In this document: one piece after another, positions 1 through 8,230 of the stretch
How positions within the stretch are numbered: position 1 is the stretch's first letter
How the letters are laid out: each line of letters opens with the position of its first letter
From: CAYXVF01 sp964468125
GTDB lineage: Bacteria > Myxococcota > XYA12-FULL-58-9 > CAYXVF01
Assembly: GCA_964468125.1 (NCBI GenBank)
Contig: CAYXVF010000014.1
Coordinates: forward strand, 16,037-80,036
DNA: 64,000 bases
Reading direction: 5' to 3'
Made by a program: the position numbers and the translations under genes
Notes under the pieces: generated by a model
Seen by the model: only the letters and a program-made list of their open reading frames with translations
What the model was told of the DNA's origin: nothing
Database searches by the model: none

Positions 1-22
1 TACGCTCTGATAACTTTTCGCA

Positions 23-1402
23 GTGGCCACGATTCTCATCGCCGACGACGAGACGAACCTCCGGAAGGTCCTGAGCGCGATGCTTCGCAAAGATGGGCAC
101 ATCCCGATCGCGGTGGCCAACGGCGAGGATGCAATCCGAGCGATGGCGGATGCGCCCGTCGACGTGGTGATATCCGACCTGAAGATGCCAGGGATGAGCG
201 GCCTCGAGCTCCTGAGCGAGGTCAAGCGCCGCCAACCGGGAGTGCCGTTCATTCTCATTACCGCCCATGGGACCGTGGATACGGCGGTGACGGCGCTGAA
301 GACGGGCGCTTTCGACTACGTCACGAAGCCCTTTGACCGCGCGGAGCTCCGCACCGCCGTTCAGAAAGCCGTGGCGACACGGGAGCGCCTCGCCAACCGC
401 TTTCCGGACACCGGCGACCCACAAGGCCGTTTCCGAATCATCGGCGAATCGCCGAGCATGCGGGAGATTTTCAACATCATCGAGAAGGTCGCGGACACTC
501 CTTCGACGGTGCTCATCACCGGTGAGTCCGGCACGGGCAAGGAGCTGGTGGCGACTGCACTGCATGAGCAGAGCTCACGCGCCTCCGAGCCCTTCATCAA
601 GGTGAACTGCGCGGCGATTCCAAAGGATCTCTTGGAGAGCGAGTTTTTCGGCTACGAGCAGGGGGCGTTCACCGGCGCGGTCAGCTCTAAGCCCGGACGC
701 TTCGAGCTCGCCGACGGCGGCACGCTCCTGCTGGACGAGATCGCAGAGATCCCAATCGAAATGCAGGTCAAGCTCCTCCGCGCGATCCAGGAAAGCGAGT
801 TCGAACGGGTCGGTGGCGTACGAACGATCAAGGTAGACGTGCGCGTGATCGCGGCCACCAATCGCGACCTGGCCGAGGAGATCAGCCGCGGAAGCTTTCG
901 CGAAGACTTGTACTACCGTTTGAACGTTGTGCCGATCAGTTTGCCCGCCCTGCGCGAGCGCGCCGATGACATCCCGCTGCTGTGCGAGTTTTTTCTGGGC
1001 AAGTACGCCGAGCGCCTGAAACGGCCGGCGCGACAGGTGAGCGAATCCGCCCTGCGCGCGCTGCGCGCGTACGAATGGCCCGGCAACATTCGCGAATTGG
1101 AGAACGTGATCGAACGGGCCATGTTGTTCGCGGAGGGAGCGACGATCGAGCTGTCGGATCTGCCCGAGAGTTTTCGAGCGCAGGGCCCGGTGCACGACGT
1201 GGAGCCGGTGGACTTCGCTGAGCTTCAGGATTCATCGCTCAAAGACATCGTTCGACAACGCACCTCAAAACTGGAGCGTGAGCTGATCCAGGGAGCCCTC
1301 GAGCAAACCGGCGGAAACGTGACCCGTGCCGCGGAACGACTGCGCATTTCTCGCAAGGGATTGCAGAACAAGATGAAGGAGCTCGGCCTCCGTGAAGAGT
1401 AG
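23..1402 (+). CDS. NtrC-family sigma54-dependent response regulator
   Basis: Cytoplasmic transcription activator of 459 aa that would drive sigma54 promoters after phosphorylation by a histidine kinase. Three domains are visible: a receiver domain at about 1-120, with the acidic pair at 8-9, phospho-acceptor Asp52 in the ISDLKMPG stretch and Lys in YVTKPFD; an AAA+ domain at about 140-375 with Walker A GESGTGKE and the sigma54-contacting GAFTGA loop; and a C-terminal Fis-type helix-turn-helix (GGNVTRAAERLRISRKGLQNK). The start is GTG, the first in-frame initiator that gives a complete receiver domain. Its partner kinase may lie upstream, outside the window. Family assignment is secure; the regulon is unknown. 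Confidence 0.95.
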   Translation: MATILIADDETNLRKVLSAMLRKDGHIPIAVANGEDAIRAMADAPVDVVISDLKMPGMSGLELLSEVKRRQPGVPFILITAHGTVDTAVTALKTGAFDYVTKPFDRAELRTAVQKAVATRERLANRFPDTGDPQGRFRIIGESPSMREIFNIIEKVADTPSTVLITGESGTGKELVATALHEQSSRASEPFIKVNCAAIPKDLLESEFFGYEQGAFTGAVSSKPGRFELADGGTLLLDEIAEIPIEMQVKLLRAIQESEFERVGGVRTIKVDVRVIAATNRDLAEEISRGSFREDLYYRLNVVPISLPALRERADDIPLLCEFFLGKYAERLKRPARQVSESALRALRAYEWPGNIRELENVIERAMLFAEGATIELSDLPESFRAQGPVHDVEPVDFAELQDSSLKDIVRQRTSKLERELIQGALEQTGGNVTRAAERLRISRKGLQNKMKELGLREE

Positions 1403-1518
1403 GCTCGGGTGGGAAAGAGGCGGTCGCCCGCGAAGGCGAACGCGCGACCAGAGAACAGAAAGCTTGATTCCGACCTTGGCCCCGTCTAGCCTAATCCACG
1501 AGTATTAAAGGACTTTTT

Positions 1519-2871
1519 TTGAACCACGGAGCAATCAAGAGCGCTGTATCGCCCGGGCTCGCGTGGCTCGTGCTCGTGGCCGCGACACCCGCATGGGCAG
1601 CCGAGTTGACCGAGGTCGCCGATGCCCTCGACCGGCTCGAGATCGGCACCGTAGAGCGCGAGGATCCCTTCGACTTCGAGCTCGGCGTCGGTTTTCACAA
1701 CGTCATCGAGTCCGGCAAGATCACGCGTGAACCGTTCGAGCGACCGGGGATCAGCAGCAACTGCACGGAGCAGAATCCTTACGGTTGCGCCGCAGTAGAT
1801 GAGCTCGCCTATGACCGCAACACGAGCCTTCTCGCCTTCGACGCGGAGTTTGGCCTCTTTCGTGACCTCAGCCTGACCGTCGGCTGGTCCTACGTTCTCT
1901 CCCAGAGCCTGAGCTTCGCCTACGCCGACGGTGTCGACGCGAGCAACTCGAGCGTAGACCCCCAGACCAGCGACCCGAACGACATTCTCTTCGCCAACGA
2001 CTTCGAGGCCAAACAGCGTGGCTCCGGTCCACTCTCCCTCACCCTCAAGTGGTCGCCACTCAATGACTTTCGCGACGTCACCCGGCCGACCTGGTTGCTC
2101 TTCTTCACCTGGTCAAATCCCTGGACCACGACGGTCTTCGACCCATCGGTTCGAGCGACTCCGTCAGACCCGGGGCCCGTCGGCGACGGCGTGCATCGTT
2201 TGACCATCGGCACCGCATTCTCCAAGCGCTTGGGTAACTTTGGTCGGGACATCGAGATCGACCCGACGGCGAATCGACGGGGCTATTTTGATCCCTATCT
2301 CTCGCTCTCCTACACCATTCCGCTTCCCGAAGACGGTTTAGCCCTCGACGATCTCGTCGAGAACCGCGACAACCCGTTTGGGCGGCGTCCGTCGTCGGAA
2401 GTAAACGCGAAGCTCGGAATCGAATTCGTTCCCCTCGAAGACATTCGCGCCCAGCGGAAGCTCGCCATCGACCTCGGGTTCGAGACGTCGTTGTTCACCG
2501 AAGGGCGCAACTACAGCCTGCTCACTCACCCGCTGCAGGAGCTCACGTTCGAGGAGCAGCACGCACGCTTGATGGGTCGGCTCGGCGTCTACGTGCAGGC
2601 CGCCGAATTCATCAAAGTACAAGGCACGGTCCACATCGGCTACGTCACCGAGCACTTCCTGACGTACGAAGAGGTGGGTGAGGATCGAACCGGGGACGGT
2701 CAGGTTCTTCCGGGTACGGACGACGCGGTCAACCCCTACTTCTGCGGCTTCACGGATACGGACATCTGCGCTACCAAGGGGCAACCTTCCGTCGACCAAG
2801 TGGGTTTCCGCTTCAAGGATGAAGAGCACCTGGTCGTCAACTGGTCTATCCGCGCGATCATGACTTTCTAA
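1519..2871 (+). CDS. predicted outer-membrane barrel protein, function unknown
   Basis: Exported protein of 450 aa. A signal peptide (hydrophobic core ending at AWAA, about residue 28) is followed by alternating hydrophobic/polar segments rich in aromatic residues, such as LSLTVGWSYVL, WLLFFTWSNPW and VNWSIRAIMTF at the very C terminus. That pattern is typical of outer-membrane beta-barrels. Four Cys residues could form disulfides. The start is TTG, 6 nt after an AAAGGA ribosome-binding site at about 1507-1512. It is separated from the upstream regulator by 116 nt and may be co-transcribed with it. It converges on tldE, with 46 nt between the stops. I do not recognise a family; a transport role would be a guess. 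Confidence 0.8.
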   Translation: MNHGAIKSAVSPGLAWLVLVAATPAWAAELTEVADALDRLEIGTVEREDPFDFELGVGFHNVIESGKITREPFERPGISSNCTEQNPYGCAAVDELAYDRNTSLLAFDAEFGLFRDLSLTVGWSYVLSQSLSFAYADGVDASNSSVDPQTSDPNDILFANDFEAKQRGSGPLSLTLKWSPLNDFRDVTRPTWLLFFTWSNPWTTTVFDPSVRATPSDPGPVGDGVHRLTIGTAFSKRLGNFGRDIEIDPTANRRGYFDPYLSLSYTIPLPEDGLALDDLVENRDNPFGRRPSSEVNAKLGIEFVPLEDIRAQRKLAIDLGFETSLFTEGRNYSLLTHPLQELTFEEQHARLMGRLGVYVQAAEFIKVQGTVHIGYVTEHFLTYEEVGEDRTGDGQVLPGTDDAVNPYFCGFTDTDICATKGQPSVDQVGFRFKDEEHLVVNWSIRAIMTF

Positions 2872-2917
2872 TGAGCCGACGCAGCCCGGGCGGAGTGTTC
2901 CGTGAGAAATACGGCAT

Positions 2918-4228
2918 CTAGCTGCCGCTCACCGTCACGTCTTCCAGGACGAGCGTCGGAGTCTGCATCGAGCCGTAGAGGTAGGGGTCATTGCCCACGG
3001 CGACGAGCCGTTGCCAGAGCTCGACGTGATTACCGGAGAGGTTCATCTCACCCACCGGCTCGGCGATCTTGCCATCGCGAATCGCAAATCCTGCGATGCC
3101 GTGACTGAATTCACCTCGTGTCGAGTCGGAGTTTCCGCCTTGGAATGAGGTGACGTAGACACCGTCTTTCACGGACGCGATGAGCGCATCCGGGCTCTGC
3201 TTTCCGGGGGCCAGCCTCAGGTTGCTCGTGCTCCCCCCCGTTGGCGCCACGTTCATCTTTCGAGCGTAGTACACGTCGATGAGATACTCGGTGAGCACAC
3301 CCTCGTTGAAGAGCTCCCGCCTACGCGAGGTGATCCCATCACTGTCGAAGAGACGAGAGCCGAAGCCGCCTGGAACGTGTGGGTCATCGACTAGCGTAAA
3401 CGCCTTCGATGCGACTGTCTCACCCAGTCGACCTTCCCAGAACGAGCGATTCTGCTGCAGCATCCTGCCTTTCAGTGGTGAGATTGCGTGAGAGAGAAGC
3501 GATCTCGCCGCCCGATTCTCGACCACGACCGTTCGCTTTGCGGTCTCGAGTTTCTGCTGCGCAAGTCTCCTCTTCGCGCGCTGGCTAGCGCGCACCCCCA
3601 TCGCATGAGGATCTTCGAGAGCGTTGCGCCATCGGGTAGCGATTACCTCGTAGTCATTCGGTTTGCGCCCGGAGGGATCATCACAGGTTGAGTGCGCGTA
3701 GCAGTAGAGCAGCGTTGAGGTCTCGCTTCCCGCAAAGCCGTTGCTGTGCATGCGAACGAATTCTGACTTCACGTCCTCCGCGCTCGAGGTGACCGACAAG
3801 ATGCCGTCGACCGCACGTGCGCCGTCATGGGCCGCCTCCGCTAGGGTTTTTCGGTCTTCAATGGTCATGTCTGCGAGCCCCGGGTCGGACAGCTTTAGAT
3901 CGATCTCGGGCTGTCCTGCATACAGGCTGGGGTCCGCGAGTCCGCGGTGCGGATCTTTTCCGAGCACCCGTGTCAGCGCGACCGCCTTCTCAACGAAGCT
4001 CTGGATCGCGTCCGGCCGCAGGTCGCTCGTGTTGTGACTCGAGTAGCGACCGTCGACATAAATCTCGACCGTGAGCGCCTGGGTTGATGACTCCGTGATA
4101 TCCTCGAACGCGCCGTCGCGCATGCTGACGCCCACACCCCGCTTGGCGCGCACCTCAACGGCAGCCTCAGCGGCGCCGGCCTTCGTGCAGAGCTCTAATG
4201 CGTGTTCCGCTGTGTTCGGGAGAATCAT
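2918..4228 (-). CDS. tldE: TldE/PmbA-like subunit of the TldD/E metalloprotease
   Basis: Protein of 436 aa of the TldD/PmbA (U62) family, the subunit that lacks the HExxxH zinc motif. It shows the family's N-terminal alpha/beta region, with VEVRAKRGVGVSMRDG, and a C-terminal substrate-binding half containing GGNSDSTRGEFSHGIAGFAIRDGKI. In known TldD/E pairs the heterodimer is a processive exo/endopeptidase acting on unfolded peptides and some ribosomal peptide precursors. The chosen ATG (4226-4228) overlaps the tldD stop as ATGA and is preceded by GGAGGTGTGGC, a strong ribosome-binding site. A longer open frame reaching 4312 is not needed. Expression is therefore translationally coupled to tldD. 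Confidence 0.92.
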   Translation of the reverse strand: MILPNTAEHALELCTKAGAAEAAVEVRAKRGVGVSMRDGAFEDITESSTQALTVEIYVDGRYSSHNTSDLRPDAIQSFVEKAVALTRVLGKDPHRGLADPSLYAGQPEIDLKLSDPGLADMTIEDRKTLAEAAHDGARAVDGILSVTSSAEDVKSEFVRMHSNGFAGSETSTLLYCYAHSTCDDPSGRKPNDYEVIATRWRNALEDPHAMGVRASQRAKRRLAQQKLETAKRTVVVENRAARSLLSHAISPLKGRMLQQNRSFWEGRLGETVASKAFTLVDDPHVPGGFGSRLFDSDGITSRRRELFNEGVLTEYLIDVYYARKMNVAPTGGSTSNLRLAPGKQSPDALIASVKDGVYVTSFQGGNSDSTRGEFSHGIAGFAIRDGKIAEPVGEMNLSGNHVELWQRLVAVGNDPYLYGSMQTPTLVLEDVTVSGS

Positions 4229-5760
4229 GCCACACCTCCCACCACGACTCTGGACACGAGGACTGTCGGCAGTCCGAGGGAAACAGGCACACCTTGGCCA
4301 TCCTTGCCGCAAGTCCAGCCGCCCTCGTCGAAGGCAAAATCATTGGCCACCATGCTGATGCGAGCGAGAGACTCGGGTCCGTTGCCGATGATGTTGACGT
4401 CTTTGATGGGTGCTGTGAGCTTGCCGTCTTCGATGAGGAAACCGTTCTTGACGTAGAACGAATAGTCGCCTCCGCCGATGTCGACTTGTCCGTTGGTGAA
4501 GGAGACCGCATAGATTCCTTTCTTCACCGCAGCAAAGACTTCCTCGCGTTCGTGAGGCCCATTCTCCATGTAGGTGCTGCGCATCCGAGGGAGCGGCTTG
4601 TGGCGGAACGACTGTCTGCGACCGCTGCCGGTGGGTTTGACACCGAAGTGCCGCGCGCTGATCTCGTCGTGAAGGTAGGACTTGAGGGTCCCGTTCTCCA
4701 CCAGGTACGTTGTTTGTGATGTGTTGCCTTCGTCGTCCACGTTGATGGCGCCGCGGTGATTGGGATGGGTTCCGCTGTCAACGATGCTCACGAATGACTC
4801 GGCGACAGGCTTGCCGATCCGGTCCGCAAAAATCGACACGCCCTTGCGGTTGAAGTCAGCTTCCATGCCGTGGCCGATTGCTTCGTGCAGCAAGATGCCG
4901 GACGAGCCTGCAGCGAGCGCCACGGGCATCTCGCCCGCGGGTGCGGCCTGCGCACGGAACAGGATCTCCGTGCGGTCGTAAGCCTCATCCACGAGCCCCT
5001 GGAGCCGCGCGGGGGAGTAGTAGTCCAGTCCGGCGCGCGCCGCACGGTTTGCGCTGTTGGTCTGGCGTACCTCGCCATCGCGCATCGTGACGGAAAGATA
5101 CATGCGCGTCATGGGCTGATGGTCGTAGGCGACACGGCCCTCGGATGAAACGAGCATCACGACATTTTGGCTAGACTCGAAGCTAACGCTCACGCGCTCG
5201 ACGCGCGGGTCCTTCGCACGGGTGCTTTCGTTGACCTGATTCAGGAGAGGCATCACGCGCGCCACGTCTACCGACACCCAGTCGACGGCGTCGTAGTAGT
5301 GAGCCGGCGGGATGACCGTCACGTTTTGCTCGGGTACTTTCGCAGCGCTCTTGGCAACACCGGCAGCAGTGCGCGCCGCGTGGATCATGCTCTTGCGATC
5401 GAGGCTTTCGGTGAAGGCGTAGCCCGTCTGGTCGCCCACGACGACGCGAATGCCAACACCCAGATCGATCTGTGTACGGGCTTTGTTCACGACGTCGTCC
5501 TCGAGAGACAAGGACATGCTGGTTCCATGCTGGAAGTAGAGGTCCGCCCAGTCACCGCCATTCTCGAGCGCGATCGCGAGAACTTCGCGATAGAGCTCGG
5601 GCGTCACTCCAAAGTTATCGGAAAAATAAGAGGGGAGAGGCAGGGTGCTCCCTGCGGTGGGGGAGACGCGTTTAGAGCCTGCGCACCCACTGAGCCACAG
5701 GGCCGCAGCCGCTCCGCCGATGGCAAACTCTCGCCTATCCATACCGTCGTTTTTGATCAT
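4225..5760 (-). CDS. tldD: TldD metalloprotease with Tat-like, lipobox-containing leader
   Basis: Catalytic subunit (511 aa) of the TldD/E peptidase. The family zinc motif is intact as HEAIGHGMEAD in the middle of the protein, and the C-terminal GGxxxF-type segments are present. The N terminus is unusual for this normally cytosolic enzyme: MDRREFAIGG followed by a hydrophobic run and LSGC, which reads as a twin-arginine signal with a lipobox. If real, the protein would be exported folded and lipid-anchored. Start could be ATG 5760 or ATG 5742; neither has a strong ribosome-binding site. It is the first gene of a two-gene operon with tldE (4-nt overlap). Substrate is unknown. Confidence 0.92.
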   Translation of the reverse strand: MIKNDGMDRREFAIGGAAAALWLSGCAGSKRVSPTAGSTLPLPSYFSDNFGVTPELYREVLAIALENGGDWADLYFQHGTSMSLSLEDDVVNKARTQIDLGVGIRVVVGDQTGYAFTESLDRKSMIHAARTAAGVAKSAAKVPEQNVTVIPPAHYYDAVDWVSVDVARVMPLLNQVNESTRAKDPRVERVSVSFESSQNVVMLVSSEGRVAYDHQPMTRMYLSVTMRDGEVRQTNSANRAARAGLDYYSPARLQGLVDEAYDRTEILFRAQAAPAGEMPVALAAGSSGILLHEAIGHGMEADFNRKGVSIFADRIGKPVAESFVSIVDSGTHPNHRGAINVDDEGNTSQTTYLVENGTLKSYLHDEISARHFGVKPTGSGRRQSFRHKPLPRMRSTYMENGPHEREEVFAAVKKGIYAVSFTNGQVDIGGGDYSFYVKNGFLIEDGKLTAPIKDVNIIGNGPESLARISMVANDFAFDEGGWTCGKDGQGVPVSLGLPTVLVSRVVVGGVA

Positions 5761-5844
5761 CTCTAGACCCCACGAAATTCGTGTGCTCGCGCCGCCAGAA
5801 GTGGCCGCTCGAGGCCCCAGCTCGGGGACCTCGAAAACCCCATG

Positions 5845-5873
5845 GTTCTAGTGCTATTGCAAATCCATTGCAA
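5845..5873 (-). promoter_or_regulatory. putative tldDE promoter with overlapping palindromic operator
   Basis: On the minus strand, TTGCAA (-35, 5873-5868) is followed after exactly 17 nt by TAGAAC (-10, 5850-5845). This would start transcription about 78 nt before the tldD ATG. The word ATTGCAA occurs twice on the plus strand (5856-5862 and 5867-5873), 11 bp apart, so on one face of the helix. The second copy sits in the perfect palindrome CATTGCAATG (5866-5875). The layout suggests a repressor site over the -35 element. Inferred from sequence only. Confidence 0.45.
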
Positions 5874-6038
5874 TGAGTCGCCCCTCCGGCGCCTTCTGCT
5901 CTCCCGAGACGCTTCGGCGACGACCGCTACACATCGCCACTCGTTTGAGGTTCAAACCGGGTAGATGGGTAACATTTCAGACGGGGTGCGTGCCTCCGCG
6001 GCGCGTTGCGCCGCTGCGACACGCGGAGGCACGTGTTC

Positions 6039-6138
6039 NNNNNNNNNNNNNNNNNNNNNNNNNNNNNNNNNNNNNNNNNNNNNNNNNNNNNNNNNNNNNN
6101 NNNNNNNNNNNNNNNNNNNNNNNNNNNNNNNNNNNNNN
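6039..6138. other. assembly gap (100 N)
   Basis: A run of exactly 100 N, the usual placeholder for a scaffold gap of unknown size. It is flanked on both sides by copies of the hairpin-rich 134-bp repeat, which explains why the assembler failed here. Any protein reading across it is meaningless. Confidence 0.99.
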
Positions 6139-6191
6139 TCGGATGCGGCGTCAACGCACGGTGATCGGCAGCGGGAAATTCTTGATGGGTG

Positions 6192-6283
6192 CGTGCCTCC
6201 GCGGCGCGTTGCGCCGCTGCGACACGCGGAGGCACGTGTTCAGGCCGCATCAACGCTCGGCTGCGCCGAGACTCGGATGCGGC
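6192..6283 (-). terminator. tandem stem-loops directly after gltJ, possible transcript end
   Basis: Two strong inverted repeats follow the gltJ stop. The first, GCCGCATC/GATGCGGC (6244-6251 with 6276-6283), starts one nucleotide past the stop codon and encloses an inner CTCGGC/GCCGAG hairpin. The second pairs CGTGCCTCCGCG with CGCGGAGGCACG (6192-6203 with 6225-6236, 12 bp perfect) around GCGGCGC/GCGCCGC. There is no T-run, so this is not a classical intrinsic terminator. It could stabilise or end the glt mRNA in a Rho-assisted way. Confidence 0.5.
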
Positions 6284-6284
6284 G

Positions 6285-8093
6285 TCAACGCACGGTGATC
6301 GGCAGCGGGAAATTCTTGATGGGTGCGCCGGCTTTGCTTGGTTTGAACTTCCAGGAGCTCATGACTCGGGAGAAGCAGCGCGGCAGGCTCGTGCCCATGA
6401 CTTCCGACGGGCCGCTCAGGCTCGCGTTGCTGACTCCGCCACTCGGCTGGATCCGCCAATTCAAAACGAACTTGTAGCGGCCCGGCAGGATCTCGCCCTT
6501 GGAGCGTGCTGCCGTCAGACAGGGCTTGAGCTTGCCGCCATTGCTCTTCACGCCCTCGACAATGTCATCTTTCGTCAGCGGAGGGAGATTCCGAGAGGCC
6601 GATGGCTTGTCGAACACCTCGTCCACGTCATCGGTCTTCGGCTTAGTGCGAGAGGGGCGCGGTTTCGTTCGCTCTGGACGCGGCTTGTTCCGTTCAGGAC
6701 GCGTCTTCGGCTCCCCCGCCTTCGGGTTGTCGATCACCGCCGCGATCTGTTCGGGCTCCTTCTCATCCGCTGCCGCGGCGTCTTTGCTCTCGGCTTCCTT
6801 TGTCTCGGACTCCGCGCCCTTCTCGGGCTCTTTCGGTTCGTCCTTCTGCGCCACGACCGGGCCAGAAGGCTCCGTGGACGGGCCGGTTTGATTCTGTCCT
6901 GGCTTGAGCACCAGGAAGTAATAGGCTCCGCCGCCAACCGCGGCGACCAACACCAGGACGAGCGCTACGAGCGCGATCATGACGCCGTTGCCCCCTCCGG
7001 ACGGACGGGACTCGGGCACCGACCAACCACCACCGACGTCGCCGCCGCCGAGAGACGCGCTCGGTCCTGGGGCGCCCAAGCCTGGCAAAGTGCTATCCGC
7101 CCCATTGCCACCACCGAAGACGTCGGTCGCGCCGAAGCTCGGCATGCCCTCGAGCGCTGGTTGGGGCTTCGCGGCCGGCTGCGGCGCCGGCTCGCTTCTG
7201 GGCGCGACAATCTCCTCCTCCACCAGCGAGGACAGAGCCGAGGCGGCCGAAGGCTTCCAATCGATCGCCGGCGCCTCTGAGGAGTCAAAGGACGCGGAAA
7301 CGACCGCGGCGCCACCGCCTGCGCCTCCTCCGAGCGTCGCGGCGGTGTTACCGAAGCTGGCCCCCATGGAGGGACGACTCTGCGGCCGCTCGGTGATCAG
7401 ATAGGCGAGCTCAGGCACATCGGCGATGGGTAGCCAGTCGGGCATACCCGCCTTCCACGCGAGGCTATCTTCGTCGAGCTCGCGGCCATCCCAGCGTTGC
7501 TCAACCTCAGCCAGATCGATGGGCCCGACCTGACTATCGTCGATCGCGACGTACCACTCTTTCTCCCCCGCGGGCCGGGTCGACCCGGGAAATCCGGCTC
7601 CCGTGGGCTCGCGCTCCAGGGCTCCGAGGGCGAAGTCCGTTTCCCCGCCGCTCTGCGCCGTAGCGCCAAAGCCGAAGGCACCTTCGCCTCCGTCGTCCTG
7701 ATCGAAACCCGCCGCCCCATGCATTCCGGAGCCATTCGAGCCCGCCGCGTGCTCTTCGCTGTCGCCGAAAGCCTGCTGAGCAACTGATTGGCCATCTACG
7801 CCGAGCTGGGACTCGTAGGTCTGAGTCGATTCGTCTTGGCCGATGCTCGATTGGCTCGAGTCCCCGAACATCGCGTCGAATGCGCCCCCCATCTGCCCCG
7901 CGGGCGCCTGCTCCTGTTCCATGGGGGCGGAGCTCTGCAACTCAGTAGCAACAGGTTCAGATTCTTCAGCGGTGGGTGGACGAACCACGATCATGTGCGA
8001 GCACTTTTTGCATCGCACTTTGACGCCCCTCTCGCCGATCTTTTCATCGGCGATCATGTATTGGGCGCCACAATTGTCGCAAGCAAAACGCAT
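6285..8093 (-). CDS. gltJ: GltJ (AgmX)-like gliding-motility protein: Zn ribbon, GYF, TM, TonB-like end
   Basis: Inner-membrane protein (602 aa) of the gliding focal-adhesion complex. Domains in order: an N-terminal zinc ribbon with Cys5-x-x-Cys8 and Cys28-x-x-Cys31; a disordered Gly/Gln/Asp-rich linker; a GYF domain at about 180-230 (WYVAIDDSQVGPIDLAEVEQ); a second linker; one transmembrane helix near residues 375-398; a Lys/Glu/Pro-rich periplasmic stretch with PRPERTKPRPSRTKP; and a C-terminal AgmX/PglI TonB-like domain at about 505-602. This order is that of M. xanthus GltJ. There the cytosolic end communicates with the MglA/MglB polarity switch and the periplasmic end contacts the envelope parts; that role is transferred by homology. 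Last gene of the cluster, 137 nt after gltI. Its last 13 codons are duplicated downstream. Confidence 0.93.
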   Translation of the reverse strand: MRFACDNCGAQYMIADEKIGERGVKVRCKKCSHMIVVRPPTAEESEPVATELQSSAPMEQEQAPAGQMGGAFDAMFGDSSQSSIGQDESTQTYESQLGVDGQSVAQQAFGDSEEHAAGSNGSGMHGAAGFDQDDGGEGAFGFGATAQSGGETDFALGALEREPTGAGFPGSTRPAGEKEWYVAIDDSQVGPIDLAEVEQRWDGRELDEDSLAWKAGMPDWLPIADVPELAYLITERPQSRPSMGASFGNTAATLGGGAGGGAAVVSASFDSSEAPAIDWKPSAASALSSLVEEEIVAPRSEPAPQPAAKPQPALEGMPSFGATDVFGGGNGADSTLPGLGAPGPSASLGGGDVGGGWSVPESRPSGGGNGVMIALVALVLVLVAAVGGGAYYFLVLKPGQNQTGPSTEPSGPVVAQKDEPKEPEKGAESETKEAESKDAAAADEKEPEQIAAVIDNPKAGEPKTRPERNKPRPERTKPRPSRTKPKTDDVDEVFDKPSASRNLPPLTKDDIVEGVKSNGGKLKPCLTAARSKGEILPGRYKFVLNWRIQPSGGVSNASLSGPSEVMGTSLPRCFSRVMSSWKFKPSKAGAPIKNFPLPITVR

Positions 8094-8230
8094 GTTGAAG
8101 CTGGTGGCTCCGTCGATTCTTCAGGCAGCGGCTATCAAGTCTTACTAACGCACCGCCCCCTACCCGTCAAATAAGTCCCCGTAAAGACGAATGATTCCGC
8201 ACTCTCCGGGGGAACCTCTCACATCCTAGC

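Larger units (their letters stand above)
5985..6327. repeat. 134-bp tandem repeat array interrupted by an assembly gap
   Basis: The segment at 6139-6193 is identical to 6273-6327, giving a repeat period of 134 bp, and the segment ending at 6038 (GGGTGCGTGCC... to ...GCACGTGTTC) matches the one ending at 6241. Each unit contains the last 13 codons and stop of gltJ, then two nested inverted repeats. The copy number is unknown, because 100 N were inserted between the left partial copy and the first complete unit. Only the right-most copy is joined to an intact gltJ. The interval 5874-5984 to its left shows no gene. Confidence 0.85.

Noticed and set aside
575..1195. 206-aa minus-strand open frame within the NtrC-type regulator
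   Set aside because: It is antisense to a secure AAA+ gene, has no ribosome-binding site or recognisable motif, and arises from GC codon bias.
5945..5965. tRNA T-arm-like GGTTCAAACC
   Set aside because: No acceptor stem, D-arm or anticodon arm could be placed around it.
5873..6298. open frames reading through the N run
   Set aside because: Translation across placeholder N is artificial; flanks are non-coding hairpin repeats and the end of gltJ.
5985..6327. CRISPR array
   Set aside because: Repeats are 134-bp tandem units with no spacers, include coding sequence, and no cas gene is near.
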